A stretch of DNA of 48,602 nt. Origin: a virus. Location: IMG/VR virus record IMGVR_UViG_3300031673_000084, positions 1 through 48,602 of that record, one strand, 5' to 3'. The notes beneath the pieces were generated by a model. That model was given only the letters and a program-made list of their open reading frames with translations, was not told where the DNA came from and searched no databases. Below are positions 23,274 through 29,425 of this stretch, in pieces; position 1 is the first letter of the stretch; every line of letters starts with the position of its first letter. A program made the translations under genes and the position numbers.

Positions 23274-23414
23274 AAGGGCAGAGTTAATGAGGTCTTTGAC
23301 AATTCGGACGGCGAACAGCGGGGCCCACCGGCTAAAGCAATAACCCGGAGCCCCCACCCGCCGGGAGACAAGAGACCTACCAATCACCACCAGAAACACG
23401 AAAGGGAACCAACC

Positions 23415-23957
23415 ATGAAAGCAAAAGAAATCCAAGAGGGCGGAAGGTACGTTGCCAAGGTAAGCAACCGTCTTACCGTGGTTCGCGTCCTCAAGATCGA
23501 AAAGAAATGGAACGGGCTCTTCGGCACCACGGAGCGGGTACAGACCGTCTACCGGGTCAAGAATGAGCGGACCGGGCGGGAAACCACCTTCCGGAGCCCC
23601 AGCAAATTCCGCCGCCCCGCCGGCAAGCCCAAGACGGAGCAACCGGAGGGCAAAGGGCCCGAGGCCATCAAGGCTTTCCTGCAACGGGTCACGGGCTACA
23701 AAGACCCCCTTCTGGAGAAATGGGAGAAAGCCAAGGCACAATTCCCCGAGGCCCTTCTGCTGATTCGGATGGGAGACTTTGCCGAAGCCTTTTTCGACGA
23801 TGCCAAGACGTTTGCCCGGGTTTGCAATTTGTCTATGACACAACGTAGGGACGGCACCCCGTTGTGTGGGGTCCCTTGGCACGCCAAGGAAGCCTATATC
23901 AAGCGACTTGTCGCGGCCGGTATCCGCGTGGCCCTTTGTGAGGAAGTGAAACCGTGA
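23415..23957 (+). CDS. stand-alone MutS domain I protein
   Basis: 180 residues. Residues ~1-70 are a small basic beta domain (GGRYVAKVSNRLTVVRVLKIEKKW...TVYRVKNERTGRETTFRSPSKFR). Residues ~95-180 match MutS domain I: DPLLEKWEKAKAQFPEALLLIRMGDFAEAFFDDAKTFARVCNLSMTQRR, then PLCGVPWHAKEAYIKRLVAAGIRVALCEEV. The mismatch-wedging F-x-E motif is kept as F122-A123-E124. Clamp, connector and ATPase domains are missing. It could bind mismatched, bulged or damaged DNA, or interfere with host MutS. First gene of the operon under the 23246 promoter. Confidence 0.85.
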   Translation: MKAKEIQEGGRYVAKVSNRLTVVRVLKIEKKWNGLFGTTERVQTVYRVKNERTGRETTFRSPSKFRRPAGKPKTEQPEGKGPEAIKAFLQRVTGYKDPLLEKWEKAKAQFPEALLLIRMGDFAEAFFDDAKTFARVCNLSMTQRRDGTPLCGVPWHAKEAYIKRLVAAGIRVALCEEVKP

Positions 23958-23969
23958 CCAATCACCACC

Positions 23970-24003
23970 GGGCCCCGGGGTGAATACCTCGGGGCCCTCT
24001 TTT
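23970..24003 (+). terminator. rho-independent terminator-like hairpin
   Basis: An 11-bp stem with one G.T pair (23970-23980 with 23987-23997), 6-base loop TGAATA, followed by TCTTTT. It lies between the MutS-domain gene and the gene at 24018, so it may only partly attenuate transcription of the rest of the operon. Confidence 0.7.
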
Positions 24004-24017
24004 GAGAGGGATGAATC

Positions 24018-24212
24018 ATGCAAGCCAAGCAAGCCCTGAAGCTCCGGCCCGGGGAACGGGTCTACAATAAGTTCTATCGGCGGGAAATGATTGTTAAGGA
24101 GATTATCCCGGCCGCAACGGATCGGCACCCCATGGGTAATTTCCCCCTAGTGCTGATGGAAGAGGATTCGACTCCTTATACCTACAGGCTTTTAGGGAGG
24201 GTAAAACCATGA
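24018..24212 (+). CDS. hypothetical small protein
   Basis: 64 residues after GAGAGGGATGAATC. Mainly beta (LRPGERVYNKFYRREMIVKEII...PLVLMEEDSTPYTYRLLGRVKP), compatible with an SH3-like barrel. The stop overlaps the next ATG as ATGA. Function unknown. Confidence 0.65.
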   Translation: MQAKQALKLRPGERVYNKFYRREMIVKEIIPAATDRHPMGNFPLVLMEEDSTPYTYRLLGRVKP

Positions 24213-24832
24213 AAACCAAAACCAAGAAACCGGAACCCGTTTCCATCCGTCCCGCCCTCGGGGAATTGGAAAAGCTCTTCAACCTGTTTGCCCCCCTCTT
24301 CCCCGAGCCCTTGACCGCTCCAATTATTACTATCCAGACCCGGGGCCGCAAGAACGCCCTCGGATGGTACAAGCCCCAGACCTGGCAGAATGGGGGCAGA
24401 GACACCCTTCCCGAGCTAAACATTTCCGCCGAAAGTCTGGCCCGGGGTGTCCCGGAGATTGCGGATACGGTCCTGCATGAGATGGTCCACCATTGGAACC
24501 GCTTGCATGGAATCAAGGATTGCTCCGGCAACCAATACCATAGCAAGAAGTTCAAGGCGGGTTGCGACCTGGTTGGGCTGAAATGCGAAAAGATGGAAGG
24601 CCACGGTTGGGCCGCGACAAGCCTTTCCGACAAGCAACGGGCCATAGTCAAGAAGGCCGGCATCAAGGATGAAGCCTTCCACTTGTTCCGCTTGGCGGAC
24701 CATGGAGGCAAGGGGCCCGGGAGCCGGATGAAGAAATGGACCTGCCCTTGCGGGACAATCATCCGGGCCGCCGGGGAAATCTCCGTCCGGTGTAACGAGT
24801 GTGGCGAAGACTTTGAGCGGGACGAAGATTGA
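24209..24832 (+). CDS. SprT-like zinc metalloprotein
   Basis: 207 residues. HEMVHHWN at residues 90-97 gives the HExxH zinc-binding glutamate/histidine motif, and His111 in NQYHSKKFK is the probable third ligand, as in SprT/Spartan domains. The C-terminal part has a zinc ribbon (CPCG...CNECG, ~178-200), also typical of the family. Spartan-type enzymes digest DNA-protein crosslinks; whether this phage protein does so is inference. Overlaps the preceding gene (ATGA). Confidence 0.85.
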   Translation: MKTKTKKPEPVSIRPALGELEKLFNLFAPLFPEPLTAPIITIQTRGRKNALGWYKPQTWQNGGRDTLPELNISAESLARGVPEIADTVLHEMVHHWNRLHGIKDCSGNQYHSKKFKAGCDLVGLKCEKMEGHGWAATSLSDKQRAIVKKAGIKDEAFHLFRLADHGGKGPGSRMKKWTCPCGTIIRAAGEISVRCNECGEDFERDED

Positions 24833-24833
24833 T

Positions 24834-24848
24834 GTTTACACACAAAAA
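24834..24848 (+). repeat. intergenic repeat B, copy 2
   Basis: GTTTACACACAAAAA after GAT, overlapping the region just past the sprT-like stop. As at 10793, a GC hairpin separates it from the ATG about 70 bases downstream. Confidence 0.65.
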
Positions 24849-24856
24849 ACAGAACC

Positions 24857-24882
24857 GGGCCCCGGGGATCGACCTGGGGCCC
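24857..24882 (+). terminator. GC hairpin without U-tract
   Basis: A 10-bp stem (24857-24866 with 24873-24882, one G.T pair), close in sequence to the terminator stem at 23970. It is followed by AAGATTGAAAGGG instead of U residues, so it is more likely a leader hairpin. Confidence 0.5.
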
Positions 24883-24902
24883 CAAGATTGAAAGGGACTA
24901 GT

Positions 24903-25178
24903 ATGCCCGATATTACTATCAAGCCCTGGCAATGGGCTAGCTTACCTTGCAAAGCCAAACCCGTAGAGATTGTGTCTTATCCATTCCCCAGAGAAGACGG
25001 AACGGAAGGGGTTATGGTCCGGATGAAGGTTGGCGACCCAACCTCTATCCGGGAAGTCCCTGCCCGATTGGTTGCGGCTTTCGAGCCGGATCGGCACGAA
25101 GACTTCTATCGGGAAAAGGTTTACTATAGCGATAACCCTACGGCTTTCATCTTCAAGGATGAATTGGAAGCCGTTTAA
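24903..25178 (+). CDS. hypothetical protein
   Basis: 91 residues after TTGAAAGGGACTAGT. Mixed beta pattern (ITIKPWQWASLPCKAKPVEIVSYPF...VMVRMKVGDPTSIREVPARLVAAFEPDRHEDFYREKVYY). No family recognised. The stop codon is embedded in a repeat B copy. Confidence 0.6.
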   Translation: MPDITIKPWQWASLPCKAKPVEIVSYPFPREDGTEGVMVRMKVGDPTSIREVPARLVAAFEPDRHEDFYREKVYYSDNPTAFIFKDELEAV

Positions 25179-25187
25179 CACGAAAAG
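25173..25187 (+). repeat. intergenic repeat B, copy 3 (diverged)
   Basis: GTTTAACACGAAAAG, overlapping the stop of the preceding gene and providing the AAAAGGGA ribosome site for the ATG at 25197. Confidence 0.55.
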
Positions 25188-25196
25188 GGAAAATCC

Positions 25197-25391
25197 ATGG
25201 CCCACCTGAACCCATCCGATTTGACTCCCGAGGTACGGAAGGCCCTCGGGCTCCCCCAGGAACGGAAGCACACCTTTACAAAGGATGATGTGAGAACTTA
25301 TGCTATCCGATGCCTTGCCCCGCTGGCCGGGTTGACCAAAGCGGAGCGGAAGCGGGTATTGTCTCAAGCTGAGAAAATGAACGATATCTAG
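25197..25391 (+). CDS. hypothetical small helical protein
   Basis: 64 residues. Mostly helical and charged (LTPEVRKALGLPQERKHTFTKDDVRTYAIRCLAPLAGLTKAERKRVLSQAEKMN). The middle looks like a short helix-turn-helix-like or regulator-partner fold, but no family is certain. It lies 9 bases before the XRE gene. Confidence 0.6.
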   Translation: MAHLNPSDLTPEVRKALGLPQERKHTFTKDDVRTYAIRCLAPLAGLTKAERKRVLSQAEKMNDI

Positions 25392-25400
25392 GAGGATGCA

Positions 25401-25613
25401 ATGGACATAGGACACAAGGTAACCGCCGCCCGCAAGAAGGCCGGCTACAAGAGCCTCTATGCCTTGAGTAAGGCCACCGGGGTTGCCTCCGGGCAACTCT
25501 CCGAGATAGAGGCGGGGAAACACTCCCCAAGCCTGGAGACTTTGGAGCGTATCTTTCACCCTATCGGTTGGGAGGTAGTCGTTACCTTCCGGCCGAAGAA
25601 GAAAAGGAGCTAG
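25401..25613 (+). CDS. XRE-family helix-turn-helix regulator
   Basis: 70-residue single-domain DNA-binding protein after CTAGGAGGATGCA. The HTH is clear: KVTAARKKAGYKSLYALSKATGVASGQLSEIEAGKHSPSLETLERIFHPIGWEVVV, with recognition helix ASGQLSEIEAG. No separate oligomerisation or protease domain. Last gene of the early operon; likely controls the early promoter or lysogeny. Confidence 0.85.
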   Translation: MDIGHKVTAARKKAGYKSLYALSKATGVASGQLSEIEAGKHSPSLETLERIFHPIGWEVVVTFRPKKKRS

Positions 25614-25617
25614 AGCT

Positions 25618-25653
25618 AAGACCCCTGATGGCTCCGGCCTTTGGGGTCTTTCT
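25618..25653. terminator. terminator between convergent operons
   Basis: AAGACCCC (25618-25625) pairs with GGGGTCTT (25643-25650), 17-base loop, followed by TCT. The inverted repeat can work in both directions and lies between the + strand early operon and the minus-strand cassette. Confidence 0.7.
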
Positions 25654-25676
25654 ATGTCCTATCGTTAGATTGTCCA

Positions 25677-26144
25677 TCATGGGGATTCTGCCCCCGTGCT
25701 ATCTTCGATGTAAGATGTGAATCGAGCCATTGCTCGACTTAAAGAACGGTGTTCGCGGCCAATCTGTCTCCCACGATACAAGAATGCGCCGGCCGTTGCA
25801 TATAGCATTACCATGAGGATACCAGCTAGGAGACCGATGGGCCGCGAACCAAGGATGAGCAAGCATGTTAGTATTAGCATTGTTACATTCCCGAACGCGT
25901 ATAGGCGTACTCTGAACACTAGGAGACGGAAACCAATTATCAATGCGTAGTATTTATCCCCTTTCATTGCCTCAAGTAATTGTCGGGTGCCCTCCTCAAA
26001 CTCGTCCTGATTGTGTCTCCTACGTTTCCGATGCGTTTGCCAAAAAGAAATCAGCCAGGGAGTTGCTAGGTTTGCAGTAAGGCTGGCGACAAATCCACCG
26101 GCAACCACGCCAATCCAGAAATCTGGTGATTGTAGGTAATTCAT
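25677..26144 (-). CDS. membrane protein of the minus-strand cassette
   Basis: 155 residues; start follows AAAAGGACATATAG on the minus strand. Membrane helices at ~9-30 (WIGVVAGGFVASLTANLATPWLISFW), ~70-95 and ~100-120 (VTMLILTCLLILGSRPIGLLAGILMVMLYATAGAFL), with charged loops (HRKRRRHNQDEFEEG, YRGRQIGREHRSLSRAM). The gene is clearly more AT-rich than its neighbours and uses other codons, which points to separate acquisition. It could be a lysogeny-expressed envelope protein, e.g. exclusion; unproven. Confidence 0.7.
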   Translation of the reverse strand: MNYLQSPDFWIGVVAGGFVASLTANLATPWLISFWQTHRKRRRHNQDEFEEGTRQLLEAMKGDKYYALIIGFRLLVFRVRLYAFGNVTMLILTCLLILGSRPIGLLAGILMVMLYATAGAFLYRGRQIGREHRSLSRAMARFTSYIEDSTGAESP

Positions 26145-26156
26145 CTATATGTCCTT

Positions 26157-26270
26157 TTAATAAAACAACCAACGAACCAATTGATAGAGCAAGAGGACGG
26201 AGGCGAAGACGGCAAGCATGATTACCAACCGCAAGCCATCCCGCTCCCAGAATCGGGGGTCACCTATCAT
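26157..26270 (-). CDS. 37-residue single-span membrane protein
   Basis: MIGDPRFWERDGLRLVIMLAVFASVLLLYQLVRWLFY: a short soluble start, one membrane helix and an aromatic end. The ATG (26268-26270) overlaps the end of the upstream minus-strand gene by 11 bases and has AGGGTTGGAA before it. The stop is 12 bases before the next gene of the cassette. Overlap, ribosome site and topology support it being real. Confidence 0.65.
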   Translation of the reverse strand: MIGDPRFWERDGLRLVIMLAVFASVLLLYQLVRWLFY

Positions 26271-26877
26271 TTCCAACCCTGCTTGCAATCGTGACTTGAT
26301 CCGGCGGGGTCTTGAAAGGGTCAAAGCCCTTGCTTTGCGTCCACCCTAGGATAACCAGCTTGTTTCCTCGGAGGATCAATTCAAAATGCTGCCCACCAAC
26401 CCGATTGATAATCAGGATACGCCCCCCGATCAATTGTACCGTCCCGAGGGCTCTTCCCGAAGGTCCCGATGCAATGCCCTGGGGGTCTATTGTCAAAGCA
26501 GGCCCTCCTTTGCTTGTGTGCCAATAACCGAGCCATTTACCTCTAAGCTTCTTGATAAAGGATTTTGCACTAACAACCTTTCCCGCTTCAAGGCCCGCCT
26601 TTACCACGTCCGCTTCCGCTTTGATCCGGTTGGCTTCTTTCAGGTCGCCCCGCTCCATGGTTGCCTTGAGAGATTCTTCTAAAGACGCAAGGTAAAGCTT
26701 GGCTGCCTCTTGCTGTTGCGTTAAATAGCGTATCTCCGCTGCCCCCGTTGCCTGGGAGAATCGGGCCCAAGCCCGTTGTGCCTCCCGGCTTTGGAAGTCC
26801 GGCTCCTGTCCCCGAGCCAAAACCGCTCCGCTAATAAAAACCAGGATTCCCGCTAGGAATAGGGTAAATCCTCTCAT
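26260..26877 (-). CDS. secreted protein with helical repeat, planctomycete-like
   Basis: 205 residues from the ATG at 26877 (ribosome site GAGGGG on the minus strand). Signal peptide (MRGFTLFLAGILVFISGAVLARG), a helical segment with the EESLKATMERGDLKEANRIKAE pattern common in secreted planctomycete proteins (~30-85), then a beta-rich domain (GKWLGYWHTSKGGPALTIDPQGIASG...GGRILIINRVGGQHFELILRGNKLVILGW). First gene of the only minus-strand cassette; probably a lysogenic-conversion gene. The longer frame to 27162 has no ribosome site. Confidence 0.75.
   Translation of the reverse strand: MRGFTLFLAGILVFISGAVLARGQEPDFQSREAQRAWARFSQATGAAEIRYLTQQQEAAKLYLASLEESLKATMERGDLKEANRIKAEADVVKAGLEAGKVVSAKSFIKKLRGKWLGYWHTSKGGPALTIDPQGIASGPSGRALGTVQLIGGRILIINRVGGQHFELILRGNKLVILGWTQSKGFDPFKTPPDQVTIASRVGNDR
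26833..26857 (+). repeat. repeat A copy inside an antisense signal-peptide gene
   Basis: AATAAAAACCAGGATTCCCG then CTAGG on the + strand. It closely matches the copies at 38204 and 7376, but lies within the signal-peptide codons of the minus-strand gene. Confidence 0.6.
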
Positions 26878-27175
26878 TTCAAATTCCCCTCTTCTGAGGC
26901 ATTTTGGGGAAATCTCAACAGGTCTGATTGACAAACGCTCCCGACTCGCTAGCTTGAAATATCTAGGCGTTCCAGGGTGGCCGATCAATTCCGGGGATTG
27001 TCTGGCCATGTTCCGGAAGCCTATTACCATTTTGGCCGGGGCGGGGCATGAATCAAGACCCTCCCCCCAAATAAAAAGCGGCCCGCCGCCTAGTGATTCG
27101 GCACCGGGCGGGGGCCTGCCGGTTACGGCAACCCATGGGCTAAGACCATGGATAACCGCCACGGATATAGGCTAT

Positions 27176-27199
27176 CCCCAAGTGTTCTGCTTGGGGTTT
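27176..27199 (+). terminator. terminator-like hairpin
   Basis: CCCCAAG pairs with CTTGGGG across the 7-base loop TGTTCTG and is followed by TTT. It would stop transcripts crossing from the left into the integrase region, or act as attenuator. Confidence 0.5.
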
Positions 27200-27341
27200 C
27201 CCATCGTCTAACAGGTTAAAGGCCGGGGAGGTTGTATCGGAACAGGAAAGAAAACGGGGGCACCAAGCAGCCCCTACGGATTGGCCCGGGTGGGCATAGC
27301 GTCATAACTACCACCCATCCGGGGGTCACGCAAGGACCGTT

Positions 27342-27376
27342 GGGCCCCCTAAGGATTAAAAACAATCCTGGGGGCC
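27342..27376 (+). terminator. hairpin in the leader of the integrase operon
   Basis: GGGCCCCCTAAGGATT (27342-27357) pairs with AATCCTGGGGGCC (27364-27376), loop AAAAAC, with small internal bulges. About 30 bases before the ATG at 27408; an attenuator or processing site is possible. Confidence 0.5.
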
Positions 27377-27407
27377 GGGTCAAGACTTTTGGATAAGGCT
27401 TGAAACA

Positions 27408-27632
27408 ATGCCTACCCCTCAACAAGGATTCGTGATTGACGGGGCTTCCTATTCGGAAGATGTCGCCCGTATGGTCTTGGGGAAACGGGGCCCGATAAGC
27501 CGCCGCACCCTGGACCGCTACATAGAGAAGGGCCTTCGATTTTCTAAGATCGGGGAGCAACGCTGGTTCTCGGGTCTCAATATCCGGCTCTTTATCGAGA
27601 GCTACGGCAGTTTTCATGGGGACGAGCAATGA
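27408..27632 (+). CDS. excisionase-like small DNA-binding protein
   Basis: 74 residues after ATAAGGCTTG. Contains RGPISRRTLDRYIEKGLRFSKIGEQRWFSGLNIRLFIESY, which reads as a MerR/Xis-type winged helix: helix, RTLDRYI recognition helix, wing around KIGEQRWF. It overlaps the integrase ATG (ATGA). By fold and position it is a likely recombination directionality factor. Confidence 0.65.
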   Translation: MPTPQQGFVIDGASYSEDVARMVLGKRGPISRRTLDRYIEKGLRFSKIGEQRWFSGLNIRLFIESYGSFHGDEQ

Positions 27633-28723
27633 AAGTCTATGTCATTCCACGTAAGGGGAAAAAGTATCTGATGCTCCGATGGATCGACCCCAAGACGGGC
27701 AAGCCCCGGGAGCGGTCTTCCAAGACCACCCGCCGCCGGGAGGCGGAGCGGTTAGCCGAAAGGCTTTCCCGGGAGATTGAAGAGGGCTTCCACACCAAGG
27801 CGGTTAGCTGGTCTGTATTCCGCACCCGCTATGAACGGGAACACCTCTCCCAACTGGCGGGAAATACCCTCGGGCAATGGACCACCACCGCTAACCACCT
27901 GGAAGCCCTCGAAAACCCGCAAACGCTGGGGGCGGTTGACTCCGCCATGGTTTCCCGCTTCCAAGCCGGCTTGACCGGCCGGGGTCTCCGTCCCGCTTCC
28001 GTTGCCGCCTACCTCGGGCACCTTCGGGTTGCCCTCCGGTGGGCAAAACGTCTCGGGCTTATCCCGGAGGTCCCGTTCGTTGAAATGCCCAAACGGGCCC
28101 GGGGTGCCTCCAAATTCGCCCGCTCCCGGGCGATTGTCGGAGAGGAATTGGACCGGGTTCTTTGGGCCGCCGAAGCCGAACGCCCCCGGGACTTCAACCG
28201 CTGGCAAGATTTCCTCCGGGGCCTGTATCATTCCGGCTTGCGGGTAGGGGAATTGCTGATTCTATCTTGGCACCCGCAAGCCGCCTTATGGATTGATCCC
28301 TCCGGGGCTTATCCCTTAATCCGTGTTACCACGGAAGGGGAGAAGGCCCACCAGGATCGTTGGCAGCCGGTGACCCCGGAATTCTGGGGTCTGGTCAAGC
28401 ACAAGGCCCCCCGGGGCCGGGTCTTCCCTTTGGACTCTCTGGCAACCGGCAAGCCGCTGCGGATTAAAACCGTGGTTCGGATCATTTCCAGGATCGGCCG
28501 CCGGGCGGGAGTGATAACCGACCCGGCAAGCGGAAAGTGTGCCACTTCCCATGATATCGGTCGCCGGGCCCTCGGGACCCGCCTTGCCTCCCGGTTGACA
28601 CCTCAGGAACACGCCAAATGGATGCGACATGCCTCGATAAATACAACCATGCGATATTATTACCAGCCCGAGGCCATTGCTTTATCCCGAAGAATCTGGG
28701 AGAGCCGATCCCCGGGCTTGTGA
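27629..28723 (+). CDS. int: tyrosine recombinase (phage integrase)
   Basis: 364 residues. N-terminal arm-binding part (MKVYVIPRKGKKYLMLRWIDPKTGKPRERSSKTTRRREAERLAERLSREIEEG), a core-binding helical domain (~70-165) and a C-terminal catalytic domain. Catalytic residues are visible: Arg in YHSGLRVGELL, Lys region near VTTEGEKAHQDRWQPV, HxxR in SHDIGRRALGTR, His in KWMRHASINTT and Tyr in MRYYYQP. It integrates the phage by recombination between attP and host attB; the attP-like tRNA fragment lies 75 bases downstream. The stop codon lies inside the first arm-type repeat. Confidence 0.95.
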   Translation: MKVYVIPRKGKKYLMLRWIDPKTGKPRERSSKTTRRREAERLAERLSREIEEGFHTKAVSWSVFRTRYEREHLSQLAGNTLGQWTTTANHLEALENPQTLGAVDSAMVSRFQAGLTGRGLRPASVAAYLGHLRVALRWAKRLGLIPEVPFVEMPKRARGASKFARSRAIVGEELDRVLWAAEAERPRDFNRWQDFLRGLYHSGLRVGELLILSWHPQAALWIDPSGAYPLIRVTTEGEKAHQDRWQPVTPEFWGLVKHKAPRGRVFPLDSLATGKPLRIKTVVRIISRIGRRAGVITDPASGKCATSHDIGRRALGTRLASRLTPQEHAKWMRHASINTTMRYYYQPEAIALSRRIWESRSPGL

Positions 28724-28739
28724 CTCTTTTTGTGACCCT
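28719..28739 (+). repeat. arm-type repeat pair, left of the att core
   Basis: TTGTGACTCT (28719-28728) and TTGTGACCCT (28730-28739), direct repeats 11 bases apart, overlapping the integrase stop. Matched by a second pair at 28960. They are arranged like integrase arm-binding sites. Confidence 0.65.
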
Positions 28740-28797
28740 CCCCGGTTAAGGGAAGCGGTATGCAGAAACGCTAAAGCCTGGTTGTCAAAGACCATAA

Positions 28798-28856
28798 GGC
28801 GGAGGGCACGGGACTCGAACCCGCAACCCCGGTCAGGGGGCACCTCATTTCCAGTG
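28798..28856 (-). other. attP-like core: 3' half of a tRNA-Ser(GGA) gene
   Basis: Read on the minus strand: anticodon loop CTGGAAA (anticodon GGA, + strand 28850-28852), the 3' side of the anticodon stem, a long variable arm (CCCC...GGGG) as in serine tRNAs, T-arm GCGGGTTCGAGTCCCGT and acceptor strand GCCCTCCG. The 5' half is not convincing: the acceptor ends and anticodon stem mispair. A tRNA 3' half directly after an integrase gene is the classical attP arrangement, the crossover restoring the host tRNA. Confidence 0.75.
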
Positions 28857-28959
28857 ATTGCCCTTTGGACAATCCGAAGACAGCCCTTTGCCAAGTCCTA
28901 GACATTCTCTTTTTCCAGGAAGCGGTTTTACCCTAGAACCGCCGATGGTTGCAAGCGTT

Positions 28960-28981
28960 TTGTGACCCTGCTTGTGACCCT
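28960..28981 (+). repeat. arm-type repeat pair, right of the att core
   Basis: TTGTGACCCT at 28960-28969 and 28972-28981, direct repeats 12 bases apart in the same orientation as the left pair. Confidence 0.65.
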
Positions 28982-29315
28982 CTCCCCATAGCGGGGTCTC
29001 TCTTGTCTCCCGACCTTCCGTCGTCCGTTGTCCCCCGGTCTTTCCCGCCAGCTTCACGCGGGTTTCCCGGGCCCGCCCCCTCATTTCCCACCTGCCGGCA
29101 AACTTCCTTGGTCAGTCTTTGGCCAATTCCTAGCCAGTCTCCGGGCAAAGTGTAGACACCCCAAATAATCCGGAGTCACAACGCCCGGATTTCCCTAGGT
29201 ATCTCCCTGCCTTCGGTTAGGATTACAGGCGGACACCGGGGGTAAAACCATGCGATATCTCAAGTCACCATCAAACATCGCGGTTGGCTCCCGGTGTCCC
29301 GTTCTGCCAGCCGTT

Positions 29316-29391
29316 CCCCGCCCGGTCGATCCCCGATTTGTCCGGCCTTCTTCTTCGGCCGTGCATGACGCGAAGGGCATCCCGGGCGGGG
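29316..29391 (+). terminator. large hairpin before the replication operon
   Basis: CCCCGCCCGG (29316-29325) pairs perfectly with CCGGGCGGGG (29382-29391). An inner GGCC...GGCC stem lies near 29344-29360, and TCTTTA follows. It could be an attenuator or terminator shielding the operon from integrase-region transcription. Confidence 0.5.
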
Positions 29392-29425
29392 TCTTTACTT
29401 CATCCTTAGAATAGGAGTCCGTGCT

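Larger units (their letters stand above)
22899..23414. other. 516-base non-coding region before the early operon
   Basis: The first ~280 bases are strikingly C-rich on the + strand and contain a repeat A copy, but no ORF with a convincing start. The rest is a promoter region: palindrome 23181-23194, sigma-70-like promoter 23246-23273, then a leader of about 140 bases with a short GC hairpin. The leader ends in CACGAAAGGGAACCAACC before ATG 23415. Confidence 0.6.
26878..27407. other. 530-base divergent intergenic region
   Basis: Separates the minus-strand cassette from the excisionase-integrase genes. It holds two hairpins (27176-27196 and 27342-27376), a perfect but isolated TTGACA at 26928-26933 facing right with only a poor -10 (TAGCTT, 26950-26955), and several short palindromes such as CCATGGGCTAAGACCATGG near 27132. 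No convincing ORF. Confidence 0.55.
28857..29425. other. non-coding region between attP and early genes
   Basis: 569 bases with the right arm repeats (28960-28981), a hairpin at 28922-28942, an inverted repeat AATCCGG/CCGGATT (29167-29191) and a large hairpin (29316-29391). No convincing ORF. The final bases AATAGGAGTCCGTGCT form the ribosome site of the next gene. Confidence 0.55.

Noticed and set aside
24857-24882. GC hairpin as a rho-independent terminator
   Set aside because: Stem is strong but no U-tract follows; listed as a leader hairpin only.
27216-27629. 137-codon minus-strand frame opposite the excisionase-like gene
   Set aside because: Overlaps the well-supported + strand gene and its leader; no ribosome site and no recognisable motif.
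28798-28890. Complete tRNA-Ser gene on the minus strand
   Set aside because: The 3' half is clear but the 5' acceptor (AAAGGGC) mispairs at two ends, the D-arm is poor and the anticodon stem has two mismatches; an attP fragment explains it better.
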